Shown piece after piece: positions 62,668 through 64,000 of a DNA stretch of 64,000 nucleotides. Made by a program: the position numbers and the translations under genes. Positions within the stretch are counted from its first letter, which is position 1. Each line of letters opens with the position of its first letter. Below the pieces are notes generated by a model that was given only the letters and a program-made list of their open reading frames with translations, had not been told where the DNA came from and searched no databases. The stretch comes from Limnomonas spitsbergensis (Eukaryota; Chlorophyta; Chlorophyceae; Chlamydomonadales): the NCBI GenBank assembly GCA_037349105.1, contig JAYJMM010000124.1:4014001-4078000 (forward strand). The letters are read 5' to 3'.

Positions 62668-63880
62668 CTGCGGGGCTCAGGGGATGGAGGAGATAGCTCC
62701 ACAGCATGCATGCAGGCAGACGAACAGTTAAGGGGCCATGAGACGGCTTGCAAGCAGGCAGGGGGCATGTAATGCTTGGCCCTCAGACCCCTGGGGCTCA
62801 GGGGATGGAGGAGATAGCTCCACAGCTTGCATGCAGGCAGACGAACAATTAAGGGGCCATGAGACGGCTTGCAAGCAGGCAGGGGGCATGTAATGCTTGG
62901 CCCTCAGACCCCTGGGGCTCAGGGGATGGAGGAGATAGCTCCACAGCTTGCATGCAGGCAGACGAACAATTAAGGGGCCATGAGACGGCTTGCAAGCAGG
63001 CAGGGGGCATGTAATGCTTGGCCCTCGGACCCCTGGGGCTCAGGGGATGGAGGAGATAGCTCCACAGCTTGCATGCAGGCAGACGAACAATAAGGGGCCA
63101 TGAGACGGCTTGCAGACAGGCAGGGGGCATGTAATGCTTGGCCCTCAGACCCCTGGGGCTCAGGGGATGGAGTGGATAGCTCCACAGCTTGCATGCAGGC
63201 AGACGAACAATAAGGGGCCATGAGACGGCTTGCAGACAGGCAGGGGGCATGTAATGCTTGGCCCTCAGACCCCTGGGGCTCAGGGGATGGAGGAGATAGC
63301 TCCACAGCTTGCATGCAGGCAGACGAACAATAAGGGGCCATGAGACGGCTTGCAGACAGGCAGGGGGCATGTAATGCTTGGCCCTCAGACCCCTGGGGCT
63401 CAGGGGATGAAGGAGATAGCTCCACAGCATGCATGCAGGCAGACGAACAATAAGGGGCCATGAGACGGCTTGCAGACAGGCAGGGGGCATGTAATGCTTG
63501 GCCCTCAGACACCTGGGGCTCAGGGGATGGAGGAGATAGCTCCACAGCTTGCATGCAGGCAGACGAACAATAAGGGGCCATGAGACGGCTTGCAAGCAGG
63601 CAGGGGGCATGTAATGCTTGGCCCTCAGACCCCTGGGGCTCAGGGGATGGAGGAGATAGCTCCACAGCTTGCATGCAGGCAGACGAACAATAAGGGGCCA
63701 TGAGACGGCTTGCAGACAGGCAGGGGGCATGTAATGCTTGGCCCTCAGACCCCTGGGGCTCAGGGGATGGAGGAGATAGCTCCACAGCTTGCATGCAGGC
63801 AGACAAACAATAAGGGGCAATGAGACGGCTTGCAGACAGGCAGGGGGCATGTGATGCTTGGCCCTCAGACACCTGGCTTA
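62668..63880 (-). repeat. About 120-bp array upstream of the first visible SHPRH exon
   Basis: Ten highly similar copies start GGGGCTCAGGGGATGG and contain CTTGCATGCAGGCAGACGAA. In transcript sense the unit ends with the polypyrimidine/acceptor region of exon 62537-62667 (CCATCCCCTGAGCCCC then AG), so the acceptor is copied but little exon. The stop-free frames on the minus strand are artefacts. Confidence 0.9.
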
Positions 63881-64000
63881 CCCATGGGTTTAGGGTCAAG
63901 GGTAAGGGGGCAGGGTTGGGGTTGGAGCTTAGGGTGTATGGTATTATGTTGGGGTTTATGGTAAGGGTCTGAGGTAAGGTTCTAAGTGAAGGGTTTAGGG
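63881..64000. other. Intron sequence at the window edge
   Basis: TTTAGGGTCAAGGG telomere-like words occur. The SHPRH gene continues beyond the window. Confidence 0.5.

Noticed and set aside
62849..63899. Minus-strand frames of a 40-residue repeat with Cys and Leu
   Set aside because: It is a 120-bp intron array; two different frames are equally open, and it ends at an acceptor rather than at a coding exon.
1..64000. tRNA, rRNA or other structured RNA genes
   Set aside because: I looked for tRNA A/B-box-like pairs and rRNA core words on both strands and found none I could support; a covariance-model scan was not possible.

Overview
This window is nuclear DNA from a eukaryote, most likely a green alga (Chlorophyta; genus not determinable by eye). 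The reasons are GC-rich coding exons split by many GT-AG introns, a plant-type nucleotide-sugar transporter, interstitial TTTAGGG-like (plant/algal telomere-type) motifs in many introns, and no operon-like packing. Almost none of the long open frames are genes: most are stop-free minisatellite arrays inside introns.

Three genes can be reconstructed exon by exon with matching splice phases. (1) 15069 down to 7691, minus strand: an 8-exon, 314-residue nucleotide-sugar transporter of the UDP-rhamnose/UDP-galactose (URGT-like) group. (2) 15541 to 23397, plus strand: a 6-exon, 260-residue CHIP/STUB1-type co-chaperone E3 ligase (TPR plus U-box), divergent from gene 1 across a 471-bp gap. (3) 62667 down to 25103, minus strand: 30 exons (6891 coding nt, 2296 residues) of a SHPRH-type SNF2 helicase/E3 ligase with PHD and RING fingers inside the helicase; its 5' end lies beyond the right edge. 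CHIP and SHPRH converge tail to tail.

The left 7.6 kb holds a probable TPR-encoding exon (3407-3628, minus), a diverged tandem duplication, a hairpin-like inverted-repeat element (4375-4602), a decayed zinc-finger gene remnant of mobile-element type (5190-5977) and a minisatellite. Three roughly 190-bp MITE copies and two half copies sit in SHPRH introns.

The most notable feature is systematic. Many introns of all three genes carry tandem arrays whose unit spans an exon-intron junction, so the last 10-60 nt of an exon plus its 5' splice site, or the 3' splice site plus the first nt of the next exon, are copied again and again into the intron. I count more than 20 such junctions. In the transporter the unit is 69 nt, has no stop, and every copied donor is in phase 0, so about 30 alternative donors would each add multiples of 23 residues in frame. 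This looks like intron growth by tandem duplication anchored at splice junctions. All gene models come from reading the sequence and matching families from memory; no search or transcript data were available.
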